Shown piece after piece: positions 10,408 to 24,994 of a stretch of DNA of 64,000 nucleotides. The notes beneath the pieces were generated by a model. The model saw only the letters and a list, made by a program, of their open reading frames with translations, made no database searches and was not told the DNA's origin. How positions within the stretch are numbered: the first letter of the stretch is position 1; every line of letters starts with the position of its first letter. Origin of the DNA: Plecoglossus altivelis (Eukaryota > Chordata > Actinopteri > Osmeriformes > Plecoglossidae); NCBI GenBank assembly GCA_036571765.1, contig BROE01000020.1:4577992-4641991 (forward strand), read 5' to 3'. The position numbers and the translations under genes are program-made.

Positions 10408-12129
10408 TCAGTGTAGGAGACAGAACACACATCTGAGTTTACAATTTGGTGGGTGACAACATGCAGACATCTTTGAGTCTTGAGATTCCACCTCCATCAT
10501 CTCCTCCAGGGTGCCATCATTGTCATGGCTGTCATCCTGACATCCAGCTTCCACCCAGGCCTTCTGAGTAGACTCCACTGACCAGAAGGGCACGTTGACC
10601 TTCTGCAACATCTCTTTGAGCAAAGCATCCACCTGAGCGATGTGTGTTTTCAGATCAGGGCACGGCTCCACGTGCACAGTTAACCAGGGCGTCTGGACAG
10701 AGGCTGCAAGCGCCGCCACGCCAGAAACGCTGTCTGACACCCCCGTGTTGACTAGTGCCCGGCGGTCTTTCTTCTGGGACAGGGGAAAGAGGTTCATGAG
10801 GTCACTGGCCTTGCCAAGATCCTGCAGGAAGTTCTCCAGGCCTGAGATGAAGATGACCCAAAGCCGGTCCACCTGTTCCCTGTCCTCCTGGCCCGGTTCT
10901 GTCTCTATCATTAGGGACACCAGTCTGCGATGTAGACCTAGGACATGCATGGGTGGTAGGATTACAGGTTGGTAAGGTTATGGGTAGTACTGTGGTTTCT
11001 ACCGCAGTGGTCATGCTAGTTTCCAGTGTGTTGATTTATCCTATAACGGCATTATTTCTGATGCCTGCAAATGTCAAGGACGTGCATAGCATTATTGATA
11101 CACTGTAATCTGCACCCACCAGCAAACAGGATGGTTTTGAGTTGACCAAGATCATGCTTAGCATAGCAAAATATCTGCAAATGTATTGTTTTTCATCGTT
11201 TTCCTATATTGAAAGACAGATGTTTTATGATACCAATTTAGTTTTCCTTCGATTCCAAGGAAGACCAAGACACAGGTATAGTGTGTGAGGGCGTTCAGGT
11301 TTGTGATGAAAACAGAAAAGCTCCTGTATGATTAGACTCAAGATCAGCAGATACAATTAGTCAGCGTGCTGATCTGGGGGTTAGACTGCTTCCAGACCTG
11401 TTGGCTTTTGGCGCACAATTCAGTAAAGAGTGTTCTGTTCCTGTTCTGTTGTTTATGAGTTCATTAGTCATGTAGGCCTACACGTGAAAAAAAAAATTGT
11501 AAAATAAATTGTATAATTTCTTGTCTGTAAACAAATCTTGCGATTGTATATTAGTGCTTGCTTTGAAGGCTTGTTAAAGCTACAATCAATCAACAAATCA
11601 ACACATGCATTATGTGTTTTTTTTCATGAAACTTTTCATAGTTATAATGACAGCAATCATTGATAGCCTTTGACAATTGTGCCAAACCAACAGTAAAATA
11701 ATAGTAGCCTAAAGCTTCCTGTACATTAATAAAACAATTTAAGTAGACATTTAATCAAAAGTTAAATCTAATAAGTAATGTAACATCGTTTTTAGTAACC
11801 AGTGAAATAGTAACATTGTTTGAAGGTCAATGATCATTTAAGCAAATGTAGCGTTTAAAAATACAGCTTCTGCACTGCAACTTTGACCAAAATCGTTGTG
11901 TTGTTTTGAATAGGAAAAGGGATTTACCTGCACAAATCCTATACACAAGTCCTCTCGTTTCATCCATCTCCTCCCTCAGGAAGCTGCCATCAGAGTTGCT
12001 CCCCACTGAGCTGGCTAGCTGTTGGAAGCAGGCAGTCACCTTGCTCAGAGCCTCCTGGGCCCGCTCGACCTCGGCCACCTGACGCCTCCGGGCTTGGATC
12101 TCATCCACTGACTTCTGCCACCGATTCAT
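10408..12129 (-). CDS. RGS9-anchor (R9AP/R7BP) family protein
   Basis: This family tethers and stabilises the R7 group of RGS proteins (RGS6, 7, 9, 11 with Gbeta5) at membranes, speeding shut-off of G-protein signals, for example phototransduction. Two exons, 12129-11928 and 10937-10408, join in frame to 243 residues; R9AP is about 235. Family hallmarks are the N-terminal helical region with LREEMDETRG near residue 50, the central VDRLWVIF segment, the SGVAA stretch, and KVNVPFWSVEST before the tail, matching KVNVP-W of R9AP. The tail is unusual. Instead of the transmembrane helix that ends R9AP it has a cysteine-rich end (ACCHPPNCKLRCVFCLLH), closer in style to the palmitoylated tail of R7BP, with Cys four residues from the end. 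The start at 12129 begins MNRWQKS. I am sure of the family, not of which paralogue. Confidence 0.82.
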
Positions 12130-13589
12130 CTGAAGCTAGAGGTCAGACATGACTGATAAAACTGTACCTGTGGAGGGACCGAACTCAGTAGTTAAGGGAA
12201 GCTGAAGAGAAACATCCACAATATTAAAGTACTATAGAACGTAATATAGAAACTGCTCTCAGAATGGCAGCTGTTGAGGGAATTCTAAGACTTTTAATCA
12301 CAATCAGAAACAATCAAACCAACCCTATTGTCTGTTCACTACCTTTCTTTTGATGAATTATTATCACTATTATTTAAAAATCTGAATAACTTCCCAAAAG
12401 TTAAATATACCCTTTTGTAGGACTGCAGTTGACTTCAACATCCACTGGAAAAGAAAACCTAGTAGTGTAGGGCATTCAGGAAATGCCCAGGAAATAAAGC
12501 AATTGTTTGTTTGCAGACACATTAAGAGAAATGACTGTTTGATAAACAAATGAAAAAGAATCCTACCTCCAAGATGAGATCTGCCTCAGGGTATCATGGT
12601 CTGTCTTGTACCGAACAGGCAAGTGCTCGGCCTGTGGGCAACTGAATGTTGAAGTGAGCAACTTCAGGGTAACCTCAACCCTCTGCCAGCATTAGGCACC
12701 TCCTCTGCTCCTATGAGCAGTGTTTCTGGGCCGGAGCCTTGGGATAGAGTTGCTCATCAGGGAGACACTTTTCAATTAGCCCAAACCACAGCAGCTGCGC
12801 CTCACGGAGCCATCCATGCAGGCTCCTCGCCCTCCTCAGTGGTCTAACAGTCTGCTCTCACACAGAGCTGATAGGGAAGACCTCTACACCTCCTTCGGGA
12901 AAAAGAATCCAACAATCTTGTAATAACGCACACTGAAAGAGGTTGTTCGGTGCAACTCTAATGGGAACCTTCACTGGTAATCAATGGCTTTTGTGATTGA
13001 ATGCATAACTAATTTGTGCATTCATAAGTGCATGTGCAGTTTGATCTGACATCGCTGGCTCCACGACCAGACCGGTGCTTCTTGTTTTACTTCCAGGTGA
13101 TAATTACAGTTTACCTACTTGTAAAGCTTTGTGAAGCTGTTCAGATCCTATAATGCCATGCGTTTGCTCCCATGTGCCAGGTCACCGGAGCAACCGCACT
13201 AAAATTAGCTCAACGTGGCAGCCAAACGTCAGCACTACAGCAGAGCAGGCATGTGGCTATGGAACCTGCTCAAGTGACTCACACTTCACCAAATGGTCCA
13301 CTTTTTTCACCAGGGATCAGATGGAACATTGATGTGCTTGCAGGGAATAATATTTTGGGACCGATAATCTTGTGGGACTATTTTAATTGAACTGGCCTAC
13401 TTTGATATGCTTGTTAGGATGATGCAAGATGTCGTGTTTACCGGTTGTTTGATTCGATACGATAGACTTGGATTGGAACAGCCGTTGCCTTGAGTACTCA
13501 CTCACTGATCGTTTTGGATTCAGTTGCCTGAGAAATTCGATGTGACAGTGGGTTCATCAAATAAGAATTTTCCCCAAATGGTTTTGAAT
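12130..13589. other. Spacer upstream of the RGS9-anchor gene
   Basis: This probably holds the minus-strand promoter and 5' untranslated sequence of the gene ending its coding part at 12129. I see no defined promoter element, RNA gene or transposon. Confidence 0.35.
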
Positions 13590-14633
13590 CTTTATTTTAA
13601 ATATCTAGTAACAGTTTAGGCGGTTTGTCCATTCCAATTGCATTGCCACAGACAAATTCATTATACAATGTTTAGTTACTGCAGGACAGACATGCCTTAC
13701 GAAGGCAACTAGGAACTTTAACAGTATACATGGAAACTATGCTGTATGACTGAATACATCCTTTACTTATGGAGTATCAAAATCATTTACCCAAGAGTAG
13801 CAGATGGGGGGTTCCATTACAGTAGATTAAACACTGTGGTAAGGGATCATAATAGTACAAGATCGAGAAACGCGTTCTCCAATAGAGGGACAGTGATCTT
13901 AACAGCTTAATAAGACGTCAGGCCCATTCGGGTACAGGAATGACCACAAACATCGAACAGCAGTCTGATGCAGGTTGAGCTGTGTTGTAGAAAAACATTG
14001 ACGATGGCTGGGCCTTGTCACACACAGGCTTGCCTCCTTACTTCCCTGCCTCAACGGAAAAGCCCCACGGACAGATCCATGAGCAGGCATATCAGTTAAG
14101 TGCTGGTATTTTCGGAGGTGGAGACGGGGAGGTATCTTACAAAGGAAAGGGTAGCAGGTGATTGATTTGGCTTGGTGTTTTACAGGGCTCGCTAAGTCCA
14201 GAGATTTGTAAGTGCTCTCAGACACCAGGGTATCAATAGGATATGTATTCTTTTAGATGGATGTGCCAGATTTCGTTTTCCCAGATGGATCTGAGCTCAA
14301 GGTCTGCATTTGAAGATGTTTCTGTTTCAGGGCAAACTAAATCCACAGCACATGATCTTTTTCATGCATGTGAAAACATATACTATTTCTATCCAGGTCC
14401 ATGGTTATGGGATTAAGGGATCCTCATCACCTAGGGTTAGGGTCAACACTAATCATTATTAACTGTGAATACATTCAGAATTCAATTCAATTTGTTTTGA
14501 GAGTCTGCTTTTAAATGAGATTTTTGAGAGATTCATCCTTCCAATTAAAAAAGTTATTTTCCCTAGTTCCTCTCATCAGCTAAATTTGATTTCATTTCGA
14601 ATTGATCCCCAACCCTCAGTGTAAGAAATGGTG
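13590..14633 (-). other. Probable 3' untranslated region of the rnf182-type gene
   Basis: The minus-strand coding sequence stops at 14634. The first good minus-strand AATAAA (TTTATT on the + strand) is at 13590-13595, which would give a 3' untranslated region of about 1 kb. No coding exon is recognised here. Confidence 0.35.
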
Positions 14634-15428
14634 CTATGTTGCTATGGACTCCATGATCTCATGGCACAGGCATTGGCAGAAGCCATAAAAGACACAGAGG
14701 ACCAGGGTGGTGGGAACCAGGCTGACCAGCACCACGCCCAGGGTGAGCTGCTGGATCATCAGCAGGTAGATGCCCAGCGGCAGGGAGCTGAAGTAGATGA
14801 GACACAGCACCCCCAGCAGGAAGCGGGGGAAGCTCCTCGAGGTCCAGGCGCGACACTTCTGCGCCGGCAGGTGGCAGGGCAGCGAGTCCAGGCTGGGTGG
14901 CCGATACAGCCGGACCATGTTGAGCATGCTCATGGAGTCGGAGGACTGCGATTCCCCTGGGACCTCCATGATGGTGATGACCAGGCAGTCCGAGGAGCTG
15001 TGAGACTGGTCTCCGCTGCCCGTCACGCAGCCACCCCCTCCTCCACCTCCTCCCCCCGTCTCACCGCTCAGGCTGTTGGGTGTGAGAAGCACCTCCCCGA
15101 CCGGGGCGGAGCCGCCCTTCCTGACTCGGTCCTGGTAGGTCAGGATGGCCAGGATGTTGCTGTCGTCCTGCATGAGCCAGATCTCCTCGTCTGGGACGTG
15201 GGTCTCGTGGCGGCAGAACGGGCAGCTGATTAGGCTGGGGGACGAGTCTCCCATCTCCACCATCTTCTTCAGGCATTTGGCACAGACGCGGTGCAGGCAG
15301 CCCAGCACCTTGGGCTTGCGTGTGCGCGTGTCATAGCGGTTGTAGCAAATCTTACACTCCAGTTCCTCCACAGTGTAGACCAGGGATTGGCAGGCCTCCC
15401 CTGCCTCCACCTCCAGCTTCTGGCTCAT
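14634..15428 (-). CDS. rnf182: RNF182-type membrane RING E3 ubiquitin ligase
   Basis: RNF182 is a brain-enriched RING E3 reported to ubiquitinate ATP6V0C. A single uninterrupted frame of 264 residues encodes it, against 247 in human. The C3HC4 RING spans residues 25-72: Cys25, Cys28, Cys44, His46, Cys49, Cys52, Cys69 and Cys72 are all present. The motif NCLVITIMEV of the human protein is kept here as DCLVITIMEV. Two hydrophobic spans lie at about residues 203-225 and 229-252 (IYFSSLPLGIYLL and TLGVVLVSLVPTTLVL), so both ends should face the cytosol. A run of about nine glycines near residue 126 is extra relative to human and explains some of the added length. The coding region is much richer in GC than its flanks. 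It could be a fish paralogue rather than the strict orthologue. Upstream untranslated exons are not located. Confidence 0.85.
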   Translation of the reverse strand: MSQKLEVEAGEACQSLVYTVEELECKICYNRYDTRTRKPKVLGCLHRVCAKCLKKMVEMGDSSPSLISCPFCRHETHVPDEEIWLMQDDSNILAILTYQDRVRKGGSAPVGEVLLTPNSLSGETGGGGGGGGGCVTGSGDQSHSSSDCLVITIMEVPGESQSSDSMSMLNMVRLYRPPSLDSLPCHLPAQKCRAWTSRSFPRFLLGVLCLIYFSSLPLGIYLLMIQQLTLGVVLVSLVPTTLVLCVFYGFCQCLCHEIMESIAT

Positions 15429-18400
15429 AGTGAGAGGGGAAGTGATGCACAGTAGCGAGCCAGGAAGGAATGTAGGTGAGGGTAGGAATTATTGGGCAGC
15501 TAGGGGAACGTGGCTGCAATGGTTCCAAACTGATCCTAGAGCAGGTTCAACAGCGGTTTATGGTCTCTCTGGGTTTTGTCCCTGATTCAAGATTCTCTCA
15601 AGAGTGACGATATGTAGCATACTTTTTAGAGAGTGCTTTTGGAAAATTACAAGATTTGGAGTTGTCTTAATTCAAGTCACAGGTAATAATGTAGTTTACA
15701 GCTTTGCACAGAAATATTTGATACATTCACATTAAATTACAAATATATTTTATCAACAAAACATTGAATGAAATGACCTGATTTCTTTTTGGCAAGCCCT
15801 GGAAAATCCTGAATACCCTGAATTCACTATGTTCACAGTTCATGCATACATTTAAAAAGTAGTTTTGTTGCAGAATATACTGCTAGCGCAAGCTTATCTT
15901 AGGAGAGCTGAGGAATGGGAAGACAAACTTGGAATTTAACAGGTTACACTGGCCCCAAACCTATGCCAACCTCTGCCAAGCAGCCTATAACTGACTAGTC
16001 TCATTGTTTCTCTGCAAACCTAACAGCCGCAGGTCTGGAGCTACCTTTGTGACGGCACGCATCTCAACCCTTCGTGGAGACAACAGCCCTTGATTCAAAG
16101 TCCTCGTGGAAGGCAAAGTCCCGAGAAAAGACAGAAACAACGTGAAGGGACGAGAACATTTTCAATGTTAGACTTTGAAACTCTTTCTCACAGTCTCAAA
16201 AGGACAAAGACGTCGCATCCTTTGTATATCCATGGGGTGTCGAGGAGACGTTGGAGGCGGGTGCGGGCGCTACCGGAGTGTAGAGGCGCTCTTATCGGAG
16301 GGTTAGATCCAGCATTGTGTTCTCACCTGGGGAGAAAACACACAGGGCTGATGAACTGGTGAACAATTCAATAGACACAACTGTATTTTACTGTACTGCC
16401 ATCTGGCAGACATGAGCTGCAGTTTGATGTTCATATTGTTAGAACCAGCTTGTCTAGCTTGGGAAATGCAGAAAGATACAAAAATAATAAGTCTTTATTA
16501 GCGCATGCCACTAGAATAATAGATATACAGATACACAGATAGATACATACTTAATTAAATTCATTGATAGATTAATAAAAACTCCATAGAACCCTGAGGG
16601 AAAATTGCACTGTTATCGCATTTCCATCGTTTTCTACTGTTTTCTCATCTGCATCATAACAAAACCTGAATGATGCTTTAGCAGTCACACAATTGTTCCA
16701 TGTGATCATGAAGGTTCATCCTACAAAGAAGCATGGTTGTCTTGTGCTGGAGGTCATCCAATGTCATCCATGCTGCAGCAGTAATCCTCTTAGTGTGGTT
16801 CATTCCCCCACAACCACCACAGGGGGGACCTCCGCGTCTACGGCCGTAACCGTGCCTTCCAATAACATGGCCCTCAAGCTGACAGTGCTACAAAGCCACA
16901 ATACTTTACAGTTCAACCCTTCGATTCACGCCCTCTCCATCCATCTCTCCCTCTCTGTCAGGGTCTTAATGCACACGTGGTGACGTCACAGAGACGAGGG
17001 CTTGGCAGCCCAGTGTGAAGGGAGGGAAGGAGAGATGGAAGGGGGGGAGGAAGGATGGCTGATGGGATTGATGGACGCCTGTGGAACCACGCGAGGCGGG
17101 AGACGGAAAGAAAACACGATCTGCGCGCTTCTTTGCGAGTCAGTATTAGGCTAGGTATCAAAACAGCAGGTTGTGTAGCTAGCCAACAAGCATCCACTGT
17201 AACCAGGGCAGGAAGGCGTCTTTCTCTCTCTCCCTCTCTATCTCCTCTCTTCCCATCTCTCATCTTTATTTCACGGAGACGATGACTCACACATCAGAAT
17301 GTCATTCAGGAAGGGACCGCCTTCACAAGTGGGTAGCGGGGAGCGACGGCAGCGCTCGGCAGCGCGCTAACAAAACGTAGATTACACTTCTCTCGTTATT
17401 TAACCCTTTCATCCTCCTTCCCTCGTTCTGGGTCTCTTTTTCCCGAGGACAGGTTGTTAGAATCTGAGCCGGGCCTATAAATAGCTAGCCTCTACAGCTT
17501 GGGGATACACTGGCTGCTTTATTTAACACCCCCCCACCCCCCATTTTCATCCGAGACAGCAAGGGGAAAGGAGGGAGAAAGCAAAAGAGGGGAGGAGAAG
17601 GAGGAGAGAGGAAGAGAGGGGAGCAGAGAGGAAGAGAGAGGGTAAGAGTGGAAGAGAGAGGAAGAGGGGAAGAGAGAAGGAGAGAGGAACAGAGGGAGCA
17701 CAGGTAGATGAAAGGTACTAGGCAAGTACGGATCATGATAAAGACAGTGGGTGGCAGGTTGGTCTCTAAGGCTTTGAATAGAGAAAAACGAAAGGTTACC
17801 TAAATAAATGCAGACAAGTCTTTGAATGAAAGCCAGTGGGTCAATATGAGCTGGAGGTGGTTGAAGACAGGCAGTGCTGTAATGTAATAAATGACATATC
17901 CTGAAGGGACATGTTTCACAGGCCGGACCATATTCATCCTCTTCCTGGAGTTAAGTGCTAATGCGTGCTAATGAGTGTGTATCTGTGTGTGCATTTCTCT
18001 GGCTGACCGTTGTGCACAAGCAGAAGTGGCCCTGGTTCCAAACAGCTTCAGTTGCGGAAATGAGCTAATTATAGCCCATTCTCTGTGAGCCAATATTTGG
18101 ACCATGTCTATCTTCAGCCTCGATAAATATAGACATGAAAATGAGAAGAGGGAACAGGAAATAGGAACCTCGAGAACCTGCTCTCTTCAGATCTGAAAAA
18201 ACCTGATTGTGGCTTTGCCGTTTGCATGCGGTTTCCACCCTGAGAGAAAACCCAACCGCAAAACAGTGGACTGTCTCTTACTACAGAGGGACGCGGGGCA
18301 GGCAGACTGCAGAGTGAAGGATGCGGCCATCATTGAGGGCCTGTCGCGTTCGAACGCTCAGACGCTGACTTGAGTACTGTGGACAAGCAGGGCTACTGGA

Positions 18401-21400
18401 GAAGCACTCGTAGTAACGTCTGCTAGTAGTAATCCTTATGATGACGCTCACGCCATCCATTTGACATTGGGGTGCTTGTTGGCAGAGCACCTGCTGACAC
18501 AAAGCAAATGTGAGTTCTTATCTGATCAACTGACCTGCTGGCGGTGTGTGTTTACGCATTAGGGTTTGTGTGTATACGGGGTGTTCCGTGGGGGGGGAGA
18601 GAGAGAGAGAATTATGAGGAGGTAAACAGGCAATAATTGCATTTAATAGCTCTCGTCAACAAACCCTAAATATACTATCATATCACAAAACCAATAAAGC
18701 TGGACGCTGGACAAAACCGACATTTGTTTAATTAAATGTCAAGCAGCAATAAATTCCTTCATGTGAACCTTTCCCACTGCATTAAGATACCTGTCCACTT
18801 CTAGGGCATTTATATTCCATCGCTCATCGCATATTTCACTATGCCACCAACACATCCTGTGGCTCCTTTAGCCGTGTTCTAGCTCCGTATTCAAGGTGGT
18901 ACTGAGCCTGCTCTGAAGCCTGCTGTTATAGAAGGGACTTGCCAGGAACCCACAGTAGTGGTGGATCAACAACACAAAGCCAACTTTGGCCCCTTGGACT
19001 CTCCTTGGCAGCCAGTGCTCAATGCCTGGCTCTTGCCCAGTCACTCCCTGCCAACTGCCAGTGTGCTGTCCGTGCTCCACCTCCAGGTACAGAGACGGCA
19101 TGTTTGTTAAAAGGGAACAGAAGAAAGTCACAATCGCAACGATCCCTCCTAAATAGCTCCGAAATGCAGCGACAGTCAGTTCGTTGTCATCTTGAGTGGG
19201 ATGCAGAACGAAACACAAGACGCTGTCACGCGGTCTCACAGGTGGCTGGTACGTAACCCTCTGGGCCGATGGAAGCCTGTGCTGTGATGAAGCCCTCTCC
19301 ATCTCCCTCTACACTGACAACGCCTGCGCATGCTGTGCGTGATGAGCGACGAGCTGAGGGAATAAAAGATGGACGATCAAAGCGGAGCGCCGAGAAAAAA
19401 AAGAAAGAATGCCAGACAGGGAGCCCTTGTGTATGAATCTTTCATGATGATGTTTAATTCTCATCTGTTGCGCAATAGCACGTCCCTACAGCCTCGTTAA
19501 GGGAGAAGCCCTATGATCGGGGTCTCACGCACGACAGTGAGAGTGACGGTGCTGTGGGACGATAAGGGGAACTGAACACAGCGATTAATGCTCTGGATTG
19601 TCAATCCGCAAAAGATAGGGAGGCGTTTCGGTTCTAGCAACGCTTAAATCCGTGCTAAACTGCAACGATACGAAGTGGAGTTTTCATCGCTTTGGAAACG
19701 CACGTCTCTTTCCAAACAAGGAAAACCAGCTATTCTTTTAGTCTGTTCTGCGGGTCTGCTAAAAGAGGAACAGAAAGCCGTTGGAGTCTTTGGGTTAACC
19801 TGTTCGTACAGTGCGCCACGTGACACTCTCTTGTTTTGCCTCAAGAGTACCACCCTCATGCCTGTGTTGATGTGATGGGACAGGTTGATAGGATCTGCAC
19901 CTGGGAGGACTGGTCCACCTCTCTGCTCCAATTCTGCATCGCAACCTTCCTCCATCTCTATCTCAGTTATATATAGATGCAAGGGAATAAAATGGGCCCC
20001 ATAAGTGATCTAACTTGGAAAAAAGGACAGCAATGCAAGTTACAAGCATAAAGCAGACATGGCCTTTAATTTTTTTTTTATTGACACTTGCATTTATCTA
20101 TATGTTGACTGGTCTGTCTTATGGACTGACAACTAAATACAAATATTTAATTTAAAAGGATTGTTTTAGAATTTGTGACTTGATTATCATCCCGTAAGAA
20201 ATACTTGATTTTAGACCTGTTGGATTGAATCAGCAACAAACAAACCAACTTAAGGAGGCCACAGAAGATGAACAAAAAAAATCTAGTAGCAGACAAGTGA
20301 AATGTAACAGGCTGTGAAAATAATCCAATTTCCTGTTCTGTATTTTTCATCCACAAATCCCTGGAACGAACAAACACGCATATGTTGGCTGATTGTACAG
20401 GCTGGCTGCTAATCTTGAAATGTGGCACTGCATTCAAGAGAGTATAGCTCCCGAGATAAGTTGTCATGGTTTGATGTTGCAAAACATCGATATCATTTTT
20501 CTCACCAACAAATGTCAGGCGGCCTGTTGCCTACTTCGGCACCTTAGTAAATACACGCAACAGACTCAAAGCATTTAAGCAACTGCATAAGACACATGAA
20601 TTGGTTTCTCTGCACTACGAGATCATGTTTTTGCTCAATTAGAACTAGCCTACAGGCTACTTTAAGAGAAATGACCATCAACACCATAGAACAAGTCGCA
20701 GTCCTCATTAACATTCAGCAGGCTATTTGGTTCACTAATCCAATGAGAAAATCACCGCAGTTTTTGCACTCACCTATGATCTGTAGAACAACCTGATAAA
20801 CGTGTGATTGTGTCTTCCGTCAAGGTCTAAGATAAATGAGTCTTGTCGCCGCCACGCTCCTTCCTCCCTGTGGCACTCTGTCGGTGAGTCACTGTCGATC
20901 TCGAGGTCCCATCTGTCCGAGTTACATCCCCCTCAATGCGGTAGCGCGCGGTAGCATCAGGACCGGCACAGATTTCTCCTCAGTGGTTGCTGTGGCAACA
21001 GTTCCAAGTGCAAGCTGCGACGGACTTGAACAGTCCTTAACCTATAGCACAACCTATGGTTTGTTGGTTACCGATAAATGTCTACTAATTACTTCGCCCC
21101 TACATCACAGACAGGCATTTGTGCTGTTAATTTAACATTTCATCTTTCACTCTTTCCACTCATTTTTGTGCACGTTTCTAGACCTTCCGCCTCTGTTTTT
21201 TTTGTGCATGCTGGTAAATACGACGTAGGCTGTGCAACAGTAGCCTATCAATATAGATTTTAGGGTCAATCATCTAAACAAAGGACTGCCCACGCTTCGC
21301 TCTAGCAAACAGACGGTTACCCTATTAACCACGCTTAATACATGACGGTCTTTCCAAGGTTCCGATTGTAAATAGACAACATATTCATACTCAAGCCTCG

Positions 21401-21840
21401 TCCCGCTACCCTAGTTTTACAGATGAGCAAAGTGGTTTTGACCATAAAAGGCCATTTAAGTAGGTCCGTTTCCCTGTAGTTTAGTTCGCATATTTCTGAC
21501 AAACTCTCCCTCGAAAATGAACCTAAAATGAACGCATGCCAACTACTTACCACAGCCAATTGTGGTTACAAAGACTTTCTCCACTATCCAGTTCAGCAGG
21601 TAAAATACATTAAAAGCAATATATATAGTGACAAAGAAAGAGCGAACAAGCCCGGAACAAAACTGCCCACCATGTGAGCAGGGAATAGGCTAAATGTTTA
21701 ACCTGCGTTATATTTGAGGAAATCTTTTCCATAAACTATTATTTACTAAAAAGTGTCAAATCTTTTTTAAATGCGTACCTTCTTAACTTTCTATCTAATG
21801 GATCCTCTTTTGTCCACATGAGGGCAGTGTGGAGAAACTC
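15429..21840. other. 6.4-kb intergenic region between rnf182-type gene and snrpb
   Basis: No coding exon is recognised. The rnf182-type gene must have its promoter and any 5' untranslated exons here, since it runs leftward from 15428. Notable contents are a purine-rich GA tract (about 17565-17700), a TATAAATA match at 17476-17483 that also reads as a TATA box on neither strand in a proven context, and a short GA repeat near 18595-18610. The TATA match is not tied to any transcript that I can define. Confidence 0.4.
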
Positions 21841-22065
21841 AGTATATATCCCGACTACCATTGAAAGAGACCAACTGCCGCCATAAAAATCAAAGAAGAA
21901 GAAGAAGAGACAAACTATACTGATTCTGTCGCACTGCTGTCGTCATTTCCTTCTATTTCACGATAAAGACGGACCTGGCAGCCCCAAACAGGGAGCTTCG
22001 CGGGTCAATTTTTTGATTTTGTGTGGCGTGATCCGATCCATATCGGAGCCATCCGAACCGCAACC

Positions 22066-24263
<2,198 letters not shown>

Positions 24264-24373
24264 ACCCCTCCACCGGACTGAAGGGCTGTTATCTCTGATG
24301 CCCTTCCTTCTGGAACTTTCTCACAGAGCTATTGTATAGTTCCTACTTTTGTATTTGTGACTTCCTTTTTTTA

Positions 24374-24379
24374 AATAAA
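24374..24379 (+). terminator. snrpb polyadenylation signal
   Basis: AATAAA about 110 bases after the snrpb stop codon. Confidence 0.7.
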
Positions 24380-24736
24380 ATGTTTGGACAATTTGTTTTA
24401 AAAAGGATTTTTATTTCCAGTCTATTTCACTGATCAAATAAGCCTAATTCAAACGTGGCCAGTACAGATTAATGGTTTAATAAATCTGCAAAGAAACATG
24501 TATCCTGTGTAACATTCAGTTTCTTAAAGGCATGCTACTATGAACCACACCACACATCAGTAAGCCTTAGGACTCACACTCTTCTCTACAATTGTGTCTA
24601 ATTTCATACAAGTCAGACTGAGATGTAGGATTGTTTTATTTTCTGAATATTATACCGGTATTTTGTCCGTAAGCAATCAAAGGGGTATTGGCAACCTCGG
24701 TAGTAGCCGGTAGTGCGTCACCGACACTGCGAACAA

Positions 24737-24745
24737 ACCGGAAGT
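24737..24745 (+). promoter_or_regulatory. ETS-type site in the ddx27 promoter region
   Basis: ACCGGAAGT is a full match to the ETS/GABPA consensus. It lies about 250 bases before the ddx27 start codon, and there is no TATA box. TATA-less promoters with ETS sites are typical of ribosome-biogenesis and other housekeeping genes. Confidence 0.45.
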
Positions 24746-24994
24746 CGTAGTGCTGTAGCGACCTCCCATTCGTCAACACACGTGTGGACAATACGGCAGT
24801 GGCTTCATCAAGTTTGATAATTGCTAATGAAGTTATGAGAAACTTGTTCTAAACAGGCAAACCGTAAGTGGACTGTTTCGCCGAATAGTTCAAAGCAAGG
24901 GAGTTCGTTGCTTTTGCAGGGACTGCCAAGATACTCTAGCTATAGTAACGTTAGCTTGCAAGCTACCCTCGTTCCCAAGCTCCACAGTGGCAGC

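Noticed and set aside
14628..15233. A 201-codon open frame on the + strand over the rnf182-type gene
   Set aside because: It is antisense to a clear RING protein in GC-rich sequence, has no recognisable domain and repetitive Gln/Ala/Gly composition.
17476..17483. TATAAATA as the promoter of an unannotated gene
   Set aside because: The match is good, but no start codon with a sensible reading frame or splice donor follows on either strand.
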